DNA of 64,000 nt from Promerops cafer (taxonomy: Eukaryota; Chordata; Aves; Passeriformes; Nectariniidae): NCBI GenBank assembly GCA_013398275.1, contig VZSE01015299.1, forward strand, positions 372,001 to 436,000. Direction: 5' to 3'. The first letter of the stretch is position 1, and each line of letters opens with the position of its first letter. The position numbers and the translations under genes were made by a program. Of this stretch, positions 27,275 to 39,330 are shown piece after piece. A model generated the notes under the pieces. That model was not told the DNA's origin and did not search any database. It saw only the letters and a list, made by a program, of their open reading frames with translations.

Positions 27275-27802
27275 AGGAGCTGGTAATGGGAGGGGAGCAG
27301 GAGATGGGGGGCAGGAGCTGGTAATGGGGCAGGAGCTGGTAATGGGAGGGGAGCAGCAGCTGGGGGGGCAGGAGCTGGTAATGAGAGGGGAGCAGGAGAT
27401 GGGGGGCAGGAGCTGGTAATGNNNNNNNNNNNNNNNNNNNNNNNNNNNNNNNNNNNNNNNNNNNNNNNNNNNNNNNNNNNNNNNNNNNNNNNNNNNNNNN
27501 NNNNNNNNNNNNNNNNNNNNNNNNNNNNNNNNNNNNNNNNNNNNNNNNNNNNNNNNNNNNNNNNNNNNNNNNNNNNNNNNNNNNNNNNNNNNNNNNNNGG
27601 GGGGGGGGGGAAGGGGGAGGGGAGGAGCGGGGGGGGGGGCAGGAGCTGGTAATGGGGAAGGAGCTGGTAATGGGGAGGGCAGGAGAGCAGGAGATGATGG
27701 GGGAAGAGCTGATAATGGGGAGCAGGAGATGATGTGGAAGAAGCTGATAATGGGGAGCAGAGCAGGAGCTGGTGAAGGAAGGAGCTGGTAATGGGGAGGA
27801 GA
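27275..27802. repeat. G-rich minisatellite GGGGCAGGAGCTGGTAATGG with 177-bp gap
   Basis: Units around GGCAGGAGCTGGTAATGGG occur on both sides of an N gap at 27422-27598. The gap is therefore internal to the array and its true length is unknown. The right side starts with a run of about 12 G at 27599-27610. Strand asymmetry is extreme (G on plus, C on minus), so the sequence has G-quadruplex potential. Long open frames containing the Ns are artefacts. Confidence 0.92.
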
Positions 27803-30800
27803 AGCTGCTGAGCCTCCCTGGGGAAGGGAAGGGAAGGGTCACAGCGGGGCTCTGATGGGAAGCACTCACGGCACCAAGCGGGAGAGCAGAGGCAGCCCCC
27901 CAAAGACAGGAGAGAAGCAGCTGTTTAACCATTCAGTGCCAGGCTTTGGTAGGACAGACTGACACCTCACGGGTCCCCAAGCACTGCGTTTGTTAAATGG
28001 ACCACGCTGAGCAAAGGACTGAGATGGAACAATGCTAAATTAGTCCTGACTCCTAGTATCTTAGTGAAACACGCCCTTTTTTCCCAGAATCAAACAAGTC
28101 TTTAAAGTGGCACTGCCCCAAACTATATTTGAGGGAAAAGCAGCTGCATTAAGAATTCCCAGTTTGCATCTAATCTTCATGTGAGGGCTCTCACAGAGGG
28201 TGCAACAGCCAGGAGCTCATAACTCTCCAAAACTGCAGCTGCACATGTTCCCCTTCTGCAAAGGGGAACGAGAAAATAAAGCCCTGGAGAAAACTCGAGG
28301 TGGTTGAAACTAGCCTACAAGAAGTTTTCTTGCAGATGTGAGGCAATTTTCTCTGGAGTGCCAGTCAGGAGTGAGGGATGCACAGAGCTCTGAGCAGCAC
28401 CCGGGCTGTGGCTGCTGCCCTCCCGTCCCATTTATTTAGATATTTTCACCTTTCTGCCCCGGGCAGTTCTGTGCTCCCTCGGTACCAAGTACGCCTGGAT
28501 TTACACCCTGCTGCTGTTTCTACCAGCTGAGAGTTGCTGGAAACACAAGAATGCACAGCTACTTTGTCCCCAAGGGCGTCAAAATATAACTTCAGCATGG
28601 GCAAAACCCAGCTTGATGCTGCACAGTCTGTGCCATGCAGCCATATGGGTTTTACAGAACACTGGTGCTGTTTGACACAATTTTCTCCTCTGTTGCCTCT
28701 TCTGACTTTTTCCAGAGCACATTGTGCTGCATTTCAGCCTTGACATTCATCTCTCCTAAATTTCTACCCTGTGCTGTAATTTCTTGGATCACAGAAGTGA
28801 AATGTTAGTTCTTCTCTAGTTGCTCCTGCTATGAAAAACATCTTGCTGGAAACAGAATTTTTTTCAGATAATCATTTTACAAAATGTACTCTTGCCTCAC
28901 TACAAAACATCTGGACAGGTCAAGACTAAGCTGTTTCCAGCCTCCAGCCAGCACCAGTCTCCACGTCCTCCCCCACGCCCTGGAGGTGTTGGTGGATTTC
29001 TGTTCATCTCTGTGATCTGTTTTGCTGGACACAGTAGTTCATCCAAGTTGGTGAACAGCAGAACATCACCACTTTTTAAATCTGTCCAAAAAATGCCCAT
29101 CTGTCCCTGAAGTGTTCCTGAACAACAGCTATTGCAATTTAGTGTACGAAATTTTGTCTCTTAGAGGACCTAATTCAGGCAAAATGTTGCTGATGAAGAG
29201 GAGGAATGAAATAAATTCAGTGTTCACAGAGACTGTGCTGCAGTTACAGCCAACACCCCCCGGCAGAGCCCAGGCTGCTCTCCCTGCTCCGTGCACCCTG
29301 AATTAACAGGTTTTATTAACTCTGAGGGGACTTCTCAGCCCCACAGCCCCAGTTCAGCCCCCAGCTGGGCACTGCTCTGCCCCACGGGGCTCTCTGCAGA
29401 AGGAAGCACTGGCACATCATTTAGAGATATTCCCTGTATCCTTCCCTAATTAATCAGACATTAGTGCCACTTTGGAATACCTCCTGTTTCTCACTCACCA
29501 GCTCCTCAGAGCTGAGTGGGAAATGCAGACAGTTCCAGAGAAACCCCTGCCCAAGGGGAGATTTAACTCGCCGGAGTTAAGCTGTGGAATGATAAATGCT
29601 CTGTGAAGTTTTGTGTCAAGAGGTGATATTCAGTTCACAGGCATTCTCTTTGCAACTATTTCCTAAAATAGGCTTGGTCTATTCCAACTTCCTTTTGTTT
29701 TCTGTTGCTCAGTGATTGGCATTTTTCCTACACACATTAGAAGAAGAGGAATTAAGAAGTCAGGCTCAAACCTTAATAAAGAAAAACTATTTGTTTGGAC
29801 CTGGTATTTTTTACTTTTTCTTATTACACTTTCCTCTGTTAAACTGAGAACATTATGTGGAACAAACGAACAGCTATAAGAGTGAAATGGCATCCACTTC
29901 AAATGTTTCTCCCATTACTGCAGTATTTTAATGAATAAAACAGGTTTCTAAGCCAGTTTTTATGCTCTCAGTTTAAACATATTATTCAATCACAAACTTA
30001 GATAAATAGCTTGACTGTTACTCTTTGAAGCACCTACTTTAACACAGTGATCTTGCAGCCAGAATTTCTTTTACATTTTAAATTCTACTTTTATTCCATG
30101 AGGAGCCCTACTCAAGCAAAGGAAACCCCTTCAGAGTGAAGTAATATCAGAAAGGATCTGTGCTGCTGTCAGCTGAAGGCTTCCAGGGACGTGGAGCCAT
30201 TTCCCAACCTGCTGAAGTAAATTCACTTGAATTTACTTCTGTAAACGTGCTTAAGTCATTTCCTTAAGTAAATTTACAGTTGTCTAAATTTATATTGTTC
30301 AAAGTTATTGCATGGAATTCCTTGGAGGCACGGCAGTGTGCAAGAGAGCAGGTTTGGCCCAGTGCAGCCACACACAGGCACAGCTGGAATAAGCTATTCA
30401 TCCATTCCTTGATGCTAAACTCAACCATTAATTAAAAGCCAAATGAGCAATTACATTCTGAAAGCTAGAAATGTCAGAGGCAGGCAGTCTTCCTGTCCAA
30501 TCCAAGGTACACTGTGATGGCACTGCTAATTAGCCAGGGGAGTTTCTCTGTGAGAGAAGCCAGCTCTTCCACCACGAAACCTAAAGCCCGGGTCCAGGTG
30601 GAGTCTGAGCCTCCCAGCCCACCTGTCTCTGCTGTAGAGGACACAATTAGCCCTGGTCACACCACATCCCAGGGATTCTGCTGCCTGGGGCAAAGGAAGA
30701 TGCCAGAGAGATGTAACATTTCTCTCTGTACCCCAGAAAAGGACAACAACCACAGGCTCAGCCAAGAGCCTCCTAGTGAGTCACCATAAGTACAGCGTGA

Positions 30801-31535
30801 GGAGGAGCCTGGGGAGATGCAGCAAGGTGCATTTTGTGAGTGATCTGTGCAAACTCACTCTTCACAAGTGCCCACCTCTAAGAGGCCTCTCGGGACATTT
30901 AGGAGTCCTCAGGTTTTAGAACTGTCAGCAAAACAACACACTTCACTCCTGGGCCTCAGGGATTCTTCCTGCTTTCTGCAGCTTACTCCAGCTTTACCAA
31001 AAGCCCAACAGAAAAAAGATAAACTGGCTTGAAAATAGCTTTAAAAGAAAAATATGATAAAATATTCAGAAGAACATCTAAGAGATGTATTCTAGGAAAT
31101 GTTTAAGAATTCAAATCTTGCAGTTCCCGTTCAGGGCTGTAAGTGGGTCAGAGATGCTGCAGTGCCTCCTCTCAGCACCTCAGAGCCTGAACCCTTCTCC
31201 ATTCCACTGACATCAAACCATCAAAACCCCTCAGAGATCCCAGTGTGGACTAAGATCAAGAAGCAAAAACCACAAGTGAATTCTTGTATTGAGCACTCCA
31301 GTGAGAACGCAGCATCTCATGCCCGCCCGCTGAGACTGCACAAACACACCCAGAGCACACAAAGCCCTCGGGCTGCTCTGGTCACTTCCCCTTCTCCTCC
31401 CGCATGAGCACCCATCAGCCTTTCCCAGCGATGGAAGGAGAAGCCATAATGGTGGGAAAAACCGAACCTTGTAGCCACAAATGGCAAGGGAGTTGCTGGT
31501 AGGAACGCCCGCAGAAATCGGGAGGGAAACGAGAA
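27803..31535. other. Intron 14, unique sequence
   Basis: About 3.7 kb between two minisatellites. It is mixed-composition unique sequence with AT-rich parts around 29690-30300. No mobile element, exon or RNA gene was recognised. Minus-strand open frames here have no similarity to the missing ADGRD1 GPS or transmembrane exons. Confidence 0.6.
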
Positions 31536-31804
31536 GCAGTGGGGGCCAGCACAGGAGCCCTGGCAGCCCGAGGCCAGCACAGGAGCCCTGGCAGCCCGAG
31601 GCCAGCACGAGCAGCAGCCCGAGGCCAGCACGAGCAGCAGCCCGTGGCCACCACGAGCAGCAGCCCGAGGCCAGCACGAGCAGCAGCCCGAGGCCAGCAC
31701 GAGCAGCAGCCCGAGGCCAGCACGAGCAGCAGCCCGTGGCCACCACGAGCAGCAGCCCGAGGCCAGCACGAGCAGCAGCCCGAGGCCAGCACGAGCAGCA
31801 GCCC
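31536..31804. repeat. 23-bp minisatellite next to the exon 14 donor
   Basis: Eight in-register 23-bp units (GAGGCCAGCACGAGCAGCAGCCC, variants GTGGCCACCACG...) run from 31621. They are preceded by longer ACAGGAGCCCTGGCAGCCC-type variants from 31536. The array ends at 31804, 13 bases from the exon 14 boundary and just inside intron 14. Because 23 is not a multiple of 3 yet no unit contains a minus-strand stop, the frame of exon 14 stays open through the whole array. Confidence 0.96.
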
Positions 31805-31817
31805 TCCTTTCTCTTAC

Positions 31818-31959
31818 CAGTGTGTGGGCGAGCTGGATGGAGACGAGCGGAGAGCCCGACAGCTCGTGGGACAGCCGGGGCAGAGGTTCCACTTCGATGG
31901 AGATGAGACAGCTGCTGGCTGAGATCATGTAACCTCTGTAGGCAGCTGCTTCAGCAATC
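31818..31959 (-). CDS. ADGRD1: ADGRD1 coding exon 14 (GAIN region), last exon in window
   Basis: A 142-nt exon, phase 2 in and 0 out, encoding RIAEAAAYRGYMISASSCL, then ISIEVEPLPRLSHELSGSPL and VSIQLAHTL (residues 480-527). It aligns to mammalian KIAEAMHHQDCLLFATSHLISLEVSPPP...NLSGSPLITVHL. The acceptor is TTCTCTCCAAG and the donor ACACTG|GTAAGAG. The mammalian exon after this one carries the GPS (CxFLDF...HLT). Nothing resembling it could be found down to position 1. Confidence 0.94.
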
Positions 31960-34900
31960 CTTGGAGAGAAGTAAATACATTAAGGAAGGAGAATAACTGC
32001 TGGTTTTTTTAGTTCATACGTAACAACAAAGGAACACGGAACCTCCATTTTCCGTTCAAGCCAATGAATTCCCCCAGGGCAGCAAGGTCTGACCCCAAAG
32101 GATCCTACAGGACCAGAAGCCATGCCTATAAAATATAGGGAACATCTCTGGACACCTGGAGACTGCTATCAAAGGTGCTCCTTCACTCTGTTCCTCTGTG
32201 CAGAGGTTTACAAGCCTTGCTGAAAGTGTTGGAGGGAATTAGAGAGAATCCTATGAGGGGATCTGAACAATACCCAGAGCAAAGCCAGGAGGAAACGTGT
32301 AGGGGCTTTCAGGCTGGCTGATCAAACAGATAAATCAGTGTGTGAGACACAGAAAAAATGCACATAAACACAGGAATGTATTTAGAAGTGATTTATAGCT
32401 TTACCTTGAAAAATAGATGATGTCCAGTTAGATTTGTTAGAGGGAAAGACAGGTCACAATACAAACAGCTGAACTTGACTCAATAGCTGATTAGTCCTGG
32501 AAATGCACTTATTCTAGTGGGAAGTCATTTTGCAGGATGTAAGAACCCTGATTTTAAGGTAAAACTTGTGATTTTGGCATTCTCACACAATCGGGGTAAC
32601 CGAGATCCATTTGGTTTCCGGGTGAAATTTTTTGCCCTCTCAGTAACAAACTGTGCAGGATTAAATGGCTGCTGCCATCTGTCTTTTGGGCAGGTAGATG
32701 AATGGGTTTTACCACGAGAAATTTGAGCCCAGGTGAATTAACCACCAGCGTGGGTTTCCAAACACAGCCCACCACTGGGAAGGGCCGGTTTGAAAGCAAG
32801 TGAAAAACCACCTTGTTTACACCCACCAGCTGCCTGCAGTGGTTTCTTATTTTTATTTCAGAAAAAAAAAATAAAAGCCTCATGTCAGACGTTCGAATAA
32901 CTTCACTCAGCTCCTTGGCAGGGCCACAGAACAGAACTCACTTAGCACAACTCCTTAGCTGTGACCTTAAAAAACCCACCACTATCAGAGATTACTTCTG
33001 CTCCCAGTAACCAGCACGGGCATGGAACTTGCTCATCTGAGGGCAGAATTTGCTACTGTGATATGACAAATTTAAGTTTAGATAAGGTCTTGTAAAATTA
33101 AACTCATTATCCAACGCTTTGAGGTTTCTCCTACACAGATTAAGAGCGTGGATGCTTTTTCCACACCCTTTATCTGCTTGCTGTAACTTTAGAGAGCTTG
33201 GTGGGTCCTGAAGTGTGACAAATCTTTGTCAGGAGCAGGGGGTGGAGTTCCTGTGCCTGCACAAGCCTTTTTCACCCTGGCCCTGGGTGCCAGGTCCAAT
33301 TTTACACACCACGTGTGAACAGGAGCAGGATCAGCACAAAGCAATGCTGCGTTTTATTTTCTTTGGGTAAAGAATCAAAAGTTGCTCCCCTTAGAAACTG
33401 ATATTTATGTAATCTGAAAATAGGAGGCATCTGTCTGTACAGCACAAAAGCTCCAAGAGTTTTGGTTTTGGTTTTCCACCGCAAAACAAAAAAAAAAAAA
33501 AAAAGGGTCAGGTTTCAAATTACAGGTGTCTAAGTAGCCCAGTGGCAGAAGGAACACAAAAGAAAGTCTTTAAAACAAACTACTCTGAGAAAAAATTTAT
33601 TCTACTGAAAAGTAAGCAAAAAAGTTACAACGGTAGAGCACAGAAAAGAAAAGCAAGCAGAAGAGAAGTGCATACTTATTTTTAAAACATCTCTGAGTAC
33701 CTGGGGTTTGGTTCCACAGAGGAGAAACTGCTAAGGCAGCATTCCCTGAATTATCACCTTTTTGGATGCTGCTTTGGGCAGCCTGCATCTACAGTTTTAT
33801 GGACATGACCTCGTTGTGCTTTACATACTGCAAACATTTTGAGCAGTTTGAGTTAATTATAGAAATCTAGGAAACATTTCTTCTCCCGTGTCTTTGTGGG
33901 GCTTTTTTTAACATTGTGACAGGCCAGACCCTTCCTTCTCAAAATGAGTGCTGAAGACAAACACAGCTCAGGGGAACAGGAATGGATCTCTGGGTTGTCC
34001 TGTCCCACAGATTTCAGGGCATGCACTCAAAGGTTACATATCTGTTTCGTTTGCATCTGTGGCAGTGCATTAGAATACAGAGCTTTGATATGCAGCATCT
34101 TTAATAAACTTTGACCTAAGTCGGGATCATTTTAATTCTCTTTGTCCCTTTGAAAAATTGAGATTATATCTTATTAGCTGAATAAATTGCATTGATCCTC
34201 CTCTCTGAAAAACATAGGCTCTCCTAAGTTATTGCCTCAATTTCTCCATGTAAGTACAGAACACTGCAGAGTGATGGCACAGCTCCCTCAGGCACCTGCT
34301 GAGTGTCCTCCCCTTGAGAGGCAGGGCAGAGAGCAGCACGGCTCGAATCGATAGAGAGCTGTCCTTTGGGAATGCTGGGTTATCTCAGTGTGATCCATCT
34401 GGATCAGCCAGGCACGGGGGGGTCCTTCACCCCGAGGGTCCCAAGGGCTGCCCGGGAGCTCTCCTGGCGCTGGCAGGGAAGGGAGGCAGTCCCTGGCAGT
34501 CCCTGGAGCTGGGGTGCTGCTCCTTTCCTGCTGGCAGGAGCGACTGGCAGTGTGAACAGATCCACACAGCCCACAGAAAATCAAAGGGAGCACACTCCCA
34601 CGCTTGCCTGAAAGGACCGTGGCATGAATGGCCTTGCAGAAATCCCCGGGCAGCTGTGCTGCAGAGGGTTATGCAGCTCTGCACTTACTTTATCTTATCT
34701 GCTAATGATTTCACTGATGTAGTACATAAAGCAAAAGGTCTTTAAAGAATTGCCTGGTCTGCTGTTATAAAATTACCTTATGGGTTTCTGGGATTAGGAT
34801 TCAGATTTTGTCTAAAGAGGGATGTTATGTTTTCTTGCTTGTTTCATTTAAGTGCAAGCTTTATCTTCATATGTGCTAGGAGAAAAAATGCAATTTCCTT

Positions 34901-35185
34901 TTATGAGACAGATTAAATTATGAAATTCTAGTACCAGATCTGATGAATGGAAGGAGAAGCCAAAGAAAGACAAACGTGTCGCTATGGGAATCTATTTTAT
35001 TGCAACCTAAAATAAAACACGTAATGTAAACTTTAATCTCTCTCTAGTTAATGACTACACGCCCTCAACACTGCAGAACCAGGGTTATGGCTTGTCATTT
35101 GTTTAGAGCTGATAAAGACATGACTGTGCCAAGGTGTATCACCAGGGTGATAAGCAGGCTGTTACCCCGGAGGGCTGGCACTCAC
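31960..35185 (-). other. ADGRD1 intron 13
   Basis: About 3.2 kb of unique sequence with an A17 run at 33488-33504. No exon or recognisable mobile element was seen. Confidence 0.7.
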
Positions 35186-35261
35186 CTGGTGTCCACAGGG
35201 TTGATGTTATGAAAGAAATAATGCATGTTATGGTAAAGCAGGCCCACGATGGTGATCCAGG
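35186..35261 (-). CDS. ADGRD1: ADGRD1 coding exon 13 (GAIN region)
   Basis: A 76-nt exon, phase 1 in and 2 out, encoding AWITIVGLLYHNMHYFF followed by HNINPVDT (residues 455-480). It matches mammalian AWSTVVGLLYHSMHYYLNNIWPAHT, a strand of GAIN subdomain B. The acceptor is TTCCCTCTCCACAG and the donor ACACCAG|GTGAGTG. Confidence 0.95.
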
Positions 35262-36951
35262 CTGTGGAGAGGGAACGGGGGTTATTCCTCAGAGCAGCAG
35301 TCCTAGGCAAGAGAACTTCTCTCCTAGAGCTGGGACTCTGTTCATTCAGAGCCCTGACTTCCCCAGACCTCCAGAGCTTTGCTTTAGCAGAGTTCTGATT
35401 GCTCTGTTAATTGAAAAAGTGTGGACATTTTGTACAGCACAGACACCAAAATGAAACAGAAGGCTGCCTGTGCTGCACACCTGCACCTCCAAAACCAGCT
35501 GCTGAAGTCATCCATGGTCAGTGGTAACACCCCCCAGCAGCAGACAGGGCAGGACACAGCAGTGCCTCCCCGGGGGCCACCAGGGTCCCAGGGCCACCCC
35601 CACCCCCCGACTGGCAGCTGGTGAACTCAAGCCAGGCAGCCAGTCCAATGCTCTGCTCCAGGTAATTCCATTCCAGGTAATTCTGGGCTCTCCAGCATCT
35701 GAGTGGAGAGACAGATGTGTGTTTTCTCAGAGTGAGCCACACAGATGTCTTTTACTTTCCCTTTTGTTGGGTTCCAAGTATTTATAGTGTCAGCTGTTTA
35801 AGGTGAAATAACAGACTTTTTAGGTTAGCTCATCTGGACAGTGCAGAAGTGTGGCCTGAAGGCTGAAATTGCTCAGAAGTGAGCTTTAGCTGGAGAAGAG
35901 TAAAACATTTAATGCCCTGGATCATTTCAGGATACGGAGCATGACAATGTTCTGGAAAATCAAAGAAAATCTGCATGGTGAGGAACTGTAGAAGTGGGAA
36001 GGGGAAAAACTCCTCTCACATGCTATTTCTGGCATTACGAGTTGGTTTGCAATTATAGTTATTCAAACCTGGGAGGACTTGCAGCCTCCAGCCAGAGCCC
36101 CTGCCAGTGCAAAGAAACAAAGCTGTCACCACAAATCAGGCAGACAGTTCAGTAATTATCAGAGAATTTCTCACTGCAGGTTATTTTCAGCTCACTTTGC
36201 ACTTTCTGAAAGAGGGACCGACCATGCCTCTGCAGAGGTGATTGCAGAAAGGCCTCTGGGTGAGTAAATTCTGTGGGTTGGAATTTAGGGCACATAAGTC
36301 AGATTTTCAAAGATTTGAGGATGGAGGTAGATGCCTTTGTAGATGGGTTACTTCAATCTCTGAGTAAAGCACAGATAATTAGCATTGTTATTTTAGAGTC
36401 TTGACTAAAGGTGCACATTTTAGCCATGCTTCTTTTTGAGATTTTTAAAATTTTAGCATAGGTGTGGATTTCTGAGCCCTGCCTTTTTGCTGTGAGTGTA
36501 GTCTGAATCTTCATTCTGTTCCTGCAGCTGCTATTGCTTAAACCTGTCATTTTATAGTTTAATGCTATACAAAAGACCAATTTTGCATGAAGGGGTAGGT
36601 AATACCTGATCTGAGATCCTAGAATTTCTCAAAAATAATCAGTTCAGATAATGAAAAAAAAAAAATTATGAAATTACGGCTTCTCTGATGTATGTGTCAG
36701 AATTAAATGGCTTCAGTCTCTGTTGCTCAGCTCTATTATTCAATATTAATTCAACTAATATGAAACCTCCAGCACACTAATTGCTCGTTAGTATGACAGG
36801 ACCACTGCTGCCTCCTCAGACTCAGTGCCATCCACAGGGATCAAAGCAGTTACCTGGAAAAGTAAAGTGAACCAAAACCTCTTCCAAAGCAAAACCATTT
36901 TCAGATACCCTGTGCACACGAGTTCACTTGTCTCTTTAGTCTTTCCCTTAC
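35262..36951 (-). other. ADGRD1 intron 12
   Basis: About 1.7 kb of unique, largely AT-rich sequence with a short A-run at about 36655. No mobile element was recognised. Confidence 0.7.
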
Positions 36952-37062
36952 CTTTTCCATGGAAAGCTTCACTGGGAATGGAAATAAAACTCTGCCCTCG
37001 GGACGGAAATCGATAGTGGGACACGTTCAGGCTCTGAGGATGCATTTTGACCACAGCGTAAT
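36952..37062 (-). CDS. ADGRD1: ADGRD1 coding exon 12 (GAIN region)
   Basis: A 111-nt exon in phase 1 to 1, encoding DYAVVKMHPQSLNVSHYRF, then PSRGQSFISIPSEAFHGK (residues 418-455). It matches mammalian FSVAKILPKTVNSSHYRFPAHGQSFIQIPHEAF. NVS conserves a glycosylation position. The acceptor is TGTCACACAG and the donor GAAAAG|GTAAGG. Confidence 0.96.
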
Positions 37063-37844
37063 CTGTGTGACAGCCCAGACAAAAACATCAGCAGATCAAT
37101 AGCCCCTACACCTACCTGGCTGCTTAAGCAGACTGGGAGCTATTGCAACTCTTGTATTTAAACCCCAGAGGTTTGCAGACAATGTGGTAAATGCCCCAAT
37201 CCAAAATTGCCTTTTACCTCTGGCTCCTGCATGGCAGGGCAGGTGCTCTGTGCCCTGTTACTGTGCCGTGGGTCTCCTCAGCCAGGCTCAGAGCCTGAGC
37301 TTCCCAGGGCAGGCAGAGCACAGCAGCAGCACTCTTGCACTGACATTTGCAGGCATGCAGGACTGCAGATGTTGCAGTCCTGCATCTGAGAATCCCAGCG
37401 TGCAAGAGGCACTCGCAGTGATGGAGCTCCTGGGGACTGCTCAGGCTTTACCCCCCTCAGAGGGGTCTCAGCAAGGCAAACAGATAAAAGCACCTTTGAT
37501 ACCTGTAGCATCCAAAGATGCAGATGAAATTAGGGTGCTAAGGTGCTAACCAGCAGTAAAATAAAATTCTCCAAAAAGGTCCAAACTATTCCTGTTATTT
37601 TCAGTCCCTTGCAAAAGCCGTGCAAAGATTAAGGTTTTGTAGCCCTTTAACTCAGTTAGCATAGCATTACTCAATCCTTCACACACAGTGCTTATTCTGA
37701 ATTCCCCCCAGATAACCTCAGGGAAGCTCGAGCACAGCCAGAGCCCGTCACCTCCAGCCTGACTGCAGGGACACCTCCCTGCAAACAAAACTCAGGTGTG
37801 CATTCCGGAGAGGGAAGGGATGAGGACAGAGGGAGCAGCCCCAC
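37063..37844 (-). other. ADGRD1 intron 11
   Basis: About 0.8 kb of unique sequence. No repeats or exons were seen. Confidence 0.7.
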
Positions 37845-37962
37845 CTGCCACGGGCGAGGAGCCCTCGAGGGTCAGAGGCAGCGAGTTCCCGAGCAGGTTG
37901 TGGGACAGGTGAGCCATGACCGTGTCGATGGTGAGGATCAGGCTGCTGAGCACGGCGGGGCC
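37845..37962 (-). CDS. ADGRD1: ADGRD1 coding exon 11 (GAIN region)
   Basis: A 118-nt exon, phase 0 in and 1 out, encoding GPAVLSSLILTIDTVMAHLS followed by HNLLGNSLPLTLEGSSPVA (residues 379-418). It matches mammalian VVLSLIDTIDTVMGHVSSNL...VTVEGSSAMA closely. The acceptor is CTCTCCCTCCCAG and the donor GTGGCAG|GTGGGG. The exon is GC-rich at third positions. Confidence 0.95.
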
Positions 37963-38740
37963 CTGGGAGGGAGAGACGGGGCTGTGAGCAGGCACGGCTC
38001 TGCCACGCACGGGGCACCCAACGCCTGCCCGGCCCCGGGGCTGCTGCACCCTCCGCGGACCGAGTGCCGCGCCAGCTGAGCCACCCCCAGCTGCACCTTC
38101 CAAAGTGCTCTGCTGGTGGAACTCAAAGGACTGCTGCTGCCAGCCAGTTCTGCTCAGGGCTCAGCAGGATGAGGCCGAGAACTGTGCAGAACTTTTTTAC
38201 TATATGTAAAGACTGCTATCAGATCTTTTTTGGAACGCAAGCTGAGACACTGCGGTTTGGCCTTTCTTTCATCTTCATTCAAATGCTCCTCAGCATAAAA
38301 GCTACTTTAACCCTCCAGGTTGAGACCTGATTCATAAGATCTCAGAGTTAATGCATGTTTCAGTGGAAAGGAAACCCTTTTTATCTGAAATCCATTTACA
38401 CCAGAGACGATCAAGGATTTGACGCTAAGAACTGAAATTAATTAGGCATCCTTTTGTCTTAAAAGCATTTTAGGCTTCAATGAGACCTCCCTGTGCTTTA
38501 GCTTCTCCTTCCCTCAGTTTAAAAGCTCTCCTGAAATCTGTGCTTTCTTAAGATTCAAGCAAAAAACTCAAGAAATTTCTGGATTCACCCTGCAGGTATT
38601 TCATCAGTGACAGATGATAAAATAAGTCATAGTGCCAAAATGTCCCAGCAAGCAAAGTCACAGTGACCACCAGTTCTGTTATCATCCGTGTGAATTTACA
38701 CAACTGAAGGAAATCACAAATCTAAGTCCATTTGTCTTAC
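37963..38740 (-). other. ADGRD1 intron 10
   Basis: About 0.8 kb of unique sequence. It is GC-rich next to exon 11 (37963-38110) and AT-rich beyond. Nothing else was seen. Confidence 0.7.
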
Positions 38741-38800
38741 CTCTGCTCCATCAATCCAGTTGGACAGTAACAGAAAGTCTTCAATAGCTTTTAAAAATGC
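38741..38800 (-). CDS. ADGRD1: ADGRD1 coding exon 10 (GAIN region)
   Basis: A 60-nt exon, phase 0 to 0, encoding AFLKAIEDFLLLSNWIDGAE (residues 359-378). It aligns to mammalian TFLKAVGEILLLPGWIALSE. The acceptor is TGTCTTTTAG and the donor GCAGAG|GTAAGA. Because it is only 20 codons and symmetric, skipping would remove one helix of the GAIN fold without a frameshift. Confidence 0.94.
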
Positions 38801-39121
38801 CTAAAAGACAAATAAAACTTGATTATTTATAAATCAGCTGCATCTCCTGGCAAGGATCCAGGGCAGATCTCTGCTAGGATTTTTCTCAGGTTCATGCTAA
38901 GATGACAAGCCCACTTCCATTCCAGTCACAGATCCATCTCTACCTGCCAGCATCCTCACCATGTTCTGTGTGGTGACTCCTCAAGGTAACAATTATTTTA
39001 CTCCAAGTCCCACCACCGTGTAACTCCCAAGGTGCAGTCATTACAGCTGAGCCAACACTGGGACTGAGACTAAAGTGAACTTATTCTCCCATTTTATCTG
39101 AACTCGTGTGACACCTGTGGA

Positions 39122-39330
39122 ATCTCAGAGGGGTTTGGGTCGCAAGGGAGCCTAAAAATCATCTCGTTCCAGCCCCTCTTCCGTGGGCAGGGACAGCTTC
39201 CCCTGAGCCAGGCTGCTGCAGGCCCTGCTCAGCCTGGCCTGGGCACTGTCCAAGCTGTGCAAGTGCTGAGCAAAGCACAGCCCCACTCTGGGGAGTCCTG
39301 CTGCTCTGTGCTCATAGAGGGACAAGAGGG
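39122..39330 (-). mobile_element. CR1-type LINE 3' terminal remnant, antisense copy
   Basis: The plus strand reads GGGTTTGGGTCGCAAGGGAG, CCTAAAAATCATCTCGTTCC, AGCCCCTCTTCCGTGGGCAG, and then GCCTGGCCTGGGCACTGTCC. This order is that of a reverse-complemented CR1 3' end, where the usual text is a GGTTGGAAGGGACC...ATCTAGTTCCA-type motif. It is strongly diverged. The boundary on the right is approximate. Confidence 0.75.

Noticed and set aside
27007..27932. Minus-strand open frames of 280-300 codons
   Set aside because: They cross 177 Ns and a G/C-skewed minisatellite; they are open only because the repeat lacks stops.
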